Source of the DNA: Pseudomonadota bacterium
GTDB taxonomy: Bacteria > Pseudomonadota > Gammaproteobacteria > Burkholderiales > Casimicrobiaceae
NCBI GenBank assembly: GCA_029571495.1
Contig: JAKPSO010000820.1
Location: 1-6,600 of the forward strand
Length of the DNA: 6,600 nt
Direction of reading: 5' to 3'
Below the pieces are notes generated by a model. That model ran no database searches. It was not told the DNA's origin and saw nothing but the letters and a program-made list of their open reading frames with translations. Both the position numbers and the translations under genes were made by a program. Position 1 is the stretch's first letter. The number at the start of each line of letters is the position of its first letter. Of the stretch, positions 5,044 through 6,600 are shown piece by piece.

Positions 5044-6030
5044 TCAATCCAACTTCGCCCCAGAACTCTTAACCACCGGCAGCATCGCCGCGTATTCGCT
5101 CTTCATGAGCGCTGAGAATTTTTCTGGCGTGGACGAGAGCACTTCGAAACCTTGGTCTTCGAGCGGCTTCTTGAGCGCGGGCGATTCGAGCGCGGCTGCG
5201 ATTTGTTTTGACAGGTACTGCACGATCTCCGGTGGCGTTCCGGCGCGCACGAGCACGCCGTTCCACACGATAGAGCTGTAGCCCTTCAGACCCGCCTCTT
5301 CCATCGTGGGCACTTGCGGCAATTGTTTGGCGCGGCGCGCGTCACCAACCGCGAGCGCACGAAGCTTTCCTGCGTTCACCAATTCGACAATTGCGGGCAA
5401 GTTGTTGAACATCATTGGCACCTGACCACCGAGCACGTCGTTCAATGCGGGCGGGCCGCCTTTGTATGGGATGTGCGCGATGTCGACCCCGCTTTGTGCC
5501 TTGAACTGTTCAGCCGCGATGTGCATGGTGTTGCCGTTACCCGCCGACGCGTAGCTCAGGCTGCCGGGTTTTGCCTTCGCTGCGGCGATGACGTCGGCGA
5601 CGGTTTTAAACGGCGTCGCAGGATTCACCACGAGCACGTTCGCCATCTGGTGCGTGAGTGACACAGCCTGCAAATCTTTCAGCGGGTCGTAGCCCATGCT
5701 CGAATAGATATGCGGGTTGATCGCGAGCGTCGAAAGCGAACCAAGGAGAAACGTGTAGCCGTCGGCGGGTGCGGTACGCGCGACGTACGCGCTGCCCACG
5801 TTGCCATTCGCGCCCGCTCGGTTTTCTACGATCACAGTTTGTCCAATGCGCTTGCCAAGCTCGGCCGCGAGCGAACGCGCAAACACGTCGGCCGCGCCGC
5901 CGGCCGGATAAGGCACGACGTAGGTGAGAGGTTTCGATGGGTAGCCCGCCGGTTGCGCTAAGGCAATAGTGGCTAGGGTTGCAGCCATTGCTGTTGCAAC
6001 GATTTTTAGTAGCAAGCGAATGCGCGGCAT
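5044..6030 (-). CDS. Bug-family tripartite tricarboxylate transporter substrate-binding protein
   Basis: This 328-residue periplasmic solute-binding protein is the usual length of the Bug (TctC-like) family, whose members bind carboxylates and similar small molecules, usually for a TctAB transporter. Residues 1-25 are a Sec signal peptide with cleavage after ALA. The mature protein starts with YPSKPLTYVVPYPAGGAADVFAR, whose PAGG.AD loop contacts the ligand carboxylate. It continues with the family signatures VIVENRAGANGNVGS, ADGYTFLLGS, YASAGNGNTMHIAAEQFK, HIPYKGGPPALNDVLGGQVPMMF and GKLRALAV. The ATG at 6028-6030 has GGAG seven bases upstream on the minus strand. No tctA or tctB genes are nearby, as is normal for the many orphan Bug receptors of Burkholderiales. 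It follows an LD-carboxypeptidase gene on the same strand after 179 bases, so it probably has its own promoter. The ligand is unknown. Confidence 0.95.
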   Translation of the reverse strand: MPRIRLLLKIVATAMAATLATIALAQPAGYPSKPLTYVVPYPAGGAADVFARSLAAELGKRIGQTVIVENRAGANGNVGSAYVARTAPADGYTFLLGSLSTLAINPHIYSSMGYDPLKDLQAVSLTHQMANVLVVNPATPFKTVADVIAAAKAKPGSLSYASAGNGNTMHIAAEQFKAQSGVDIAHIPYKGGPPALNDVLGGQVPMMFNNLPAIVELVNAGKLRALAVGDARRAKQLPQVPTMEEAGLKGYSSIVWNGVLVRAGTPPEIVQYLSKQIAAALESPALKKPLEDQGFEVLSSTPEKFSALMKSEYAAMLPVVKSSGAKLD

Positions 6031-6209
6031 CTAGGTACTCCGAGGCTCTGTGCGGCGCCGATGCGGCATCCGTGAACAGAGCGTGTGACGGGGAATACTA
6101 CGCTGCTCAGTGACGAGCCACAGTGTCGAAGCTCGTAATTTCGATAGGATCGCGTCAACGCGATTCCGCCGGGAGCGGACAGCAAGCGCAAGCAATGCAA
6201 CAGCGAACG

Positions 6210-6600
6210 CTAGCGAATGTAATCGCTCACCGAAAGCGTGTAGCTCGTGCCACTCATTTCAAGCTGTGCCGATGCGCCGATGGGCAACGTGACCTTCGCG
6301 GGGATGTGTCCGAACGGAAAACCGGTCAACACAGGGCACGGCGCGATCTCGCGCAGCGTCTCGATGGCCTCGGTCATGCTGTAAGGGTAGCGCATGCCTG
6401 CAGGCGCGCCGCAGTCGGTGAACGCGCCGAGAATGATCGCGCGCTGGCGGTCGAGGATGCCTGCGTGTTTGAGTTGCCAGAACATGCGCTCGACGCGATA
6501 CGGCGCTTCTCCGACGTCTTCGAGCACGAGAATGCCGTTATCAATTCGCGGCATGTATGGCGTCCCGATCAAGTGCGTGAGAACGCAAAGATTGGTGCCC
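6210..6600 (-). CDS. LD-carboxypeptidase (peptidase family S66), C-terminal part, truncated by the window edge
   Basis: The frame is open from the window edge to the TAG at 6210-6212, giving about 130 C-terminal residues. The visible start GTNLCVLTHLIGTPYMPRIDNGILVLEDVGEAPYRVERM is the classic S66 segment. Its LEDVGE holds the expected catalytic Glu (codon 6519-6521). Further on, GFPFGHIPAKVTLPIG holds the expected catalytic His (codon 6306-6308). The nucleophilic Ser lies outside the window. Family knowledge: these serine peptidases (LdcA, MccF) cut the L,D bond of murein tetrapeptides in cell-wall recycling in the cytoplasm, and MccF relatives cleave microcin C. The LdcA role is more likely for a chromosomal gene, but it cannot be separated from MccF here. 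The TTG at 6572 is not a plausible start because homology continues upstream of it. Confidence 0.93.
   Translation of the reverse strand, partial: GTNLCVLTHLIGTPYMPRIDNGILVLEDVGEAPYRVERMFWQLKHAGILDRQRAIILGAFTDCGAPAGMRYPYSMTEAIETLREIAPCPVLTGFPFGHIPAKVTLPIGASAQLEMSGTSYTLSVSDYIR

Noticed and set aside
5314..5961. Plus-strand open frames opposite the Bug gene
   Set aside because: The Bug family signature on the minus strand is unambiguous; these are shadows.
6132..6158. Possible sigma-70 promoter for the Bug gene on the minus strand (TTGACG at 6158-6153)
   Set aside because: The -35 is good, but with a 15-base spacer the best -10 (TACGAG) matches poorly. It also overlaps a small hairpin (ATCGCG 6149-6154 with CGCGAT 6159-6164).
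1..6600. CRISPR array, tRNA/rRNA genes, insertion sequence
   Set aside because: I saw no regularly spaced direct repeats, no tRNA-like cloverleaf ending in the usual conserved arms, and no transposase-like protein in either strand.

Overview
The window looks like chromosomal DNA of a Burkholderiales-type betaproteobacterium. The strongest sign is a Bug-family periplasmic binding receptor, a family greatly expanded in that order. GC is near 60% in most genes, which are densely packed on both strands. No species call is possible from the sequence alone.

Left part, plus strand: the tail of a probable RhlE-type DEAD-box RNA helicase (1-418) is followed 8 bases later by a YbaK/EbsC-type aminoacyl-tRNA deacylase-like gene (427-912). 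Next comes a two-gene operon with an ATGA overlap: an ECF sigma factor (1057-1746) and a ChrR-like cupin protein (1743-2276). The cupin protein keeps the metal-binding cupin motif but has no zinc anti-sigma motif.

Middle, minus strand: a Tat-exported ferritin-like protein (3041-3619) lies upstream of a small periplasmic c-type cytochrome (2586-2948). A strong intrinsic terminator sits between them.

The main observation is a bipartite element, AAAACCAAAT-N11-GCGTATG, found once upstream of the sigma gene (1002-1029, plus) and once upstream of the ferritin-like gene (3657-3684, minus), with identical spacing. It has the geometry of an ECF promoter (AACC-N16-CGTATG). This suggests that the sigma factor drives itself with its cupin partner, and also drives the exported ferritin-like protein and perhaps the cytochrome. 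The four genes would then be one envelope redox or metal stress regulon.

Divergent from the ferritin-like gene is a spermidine/diamine-acetyltransferase-like GNAT gene (3717-4199). Its likely sigma-70 promoter overlaps the ECF -35 element and implies a leaderless mRNA. After it come an unrecognised, lower-GC gene (4232-4963) and a cluster of strong inverted repeats (4946-5016). The right part, minus strand, holds the orphan Bug receptor (5044-6030) and the C-terminal part of an LD-carboxypeptidase (6210 to the window edge).
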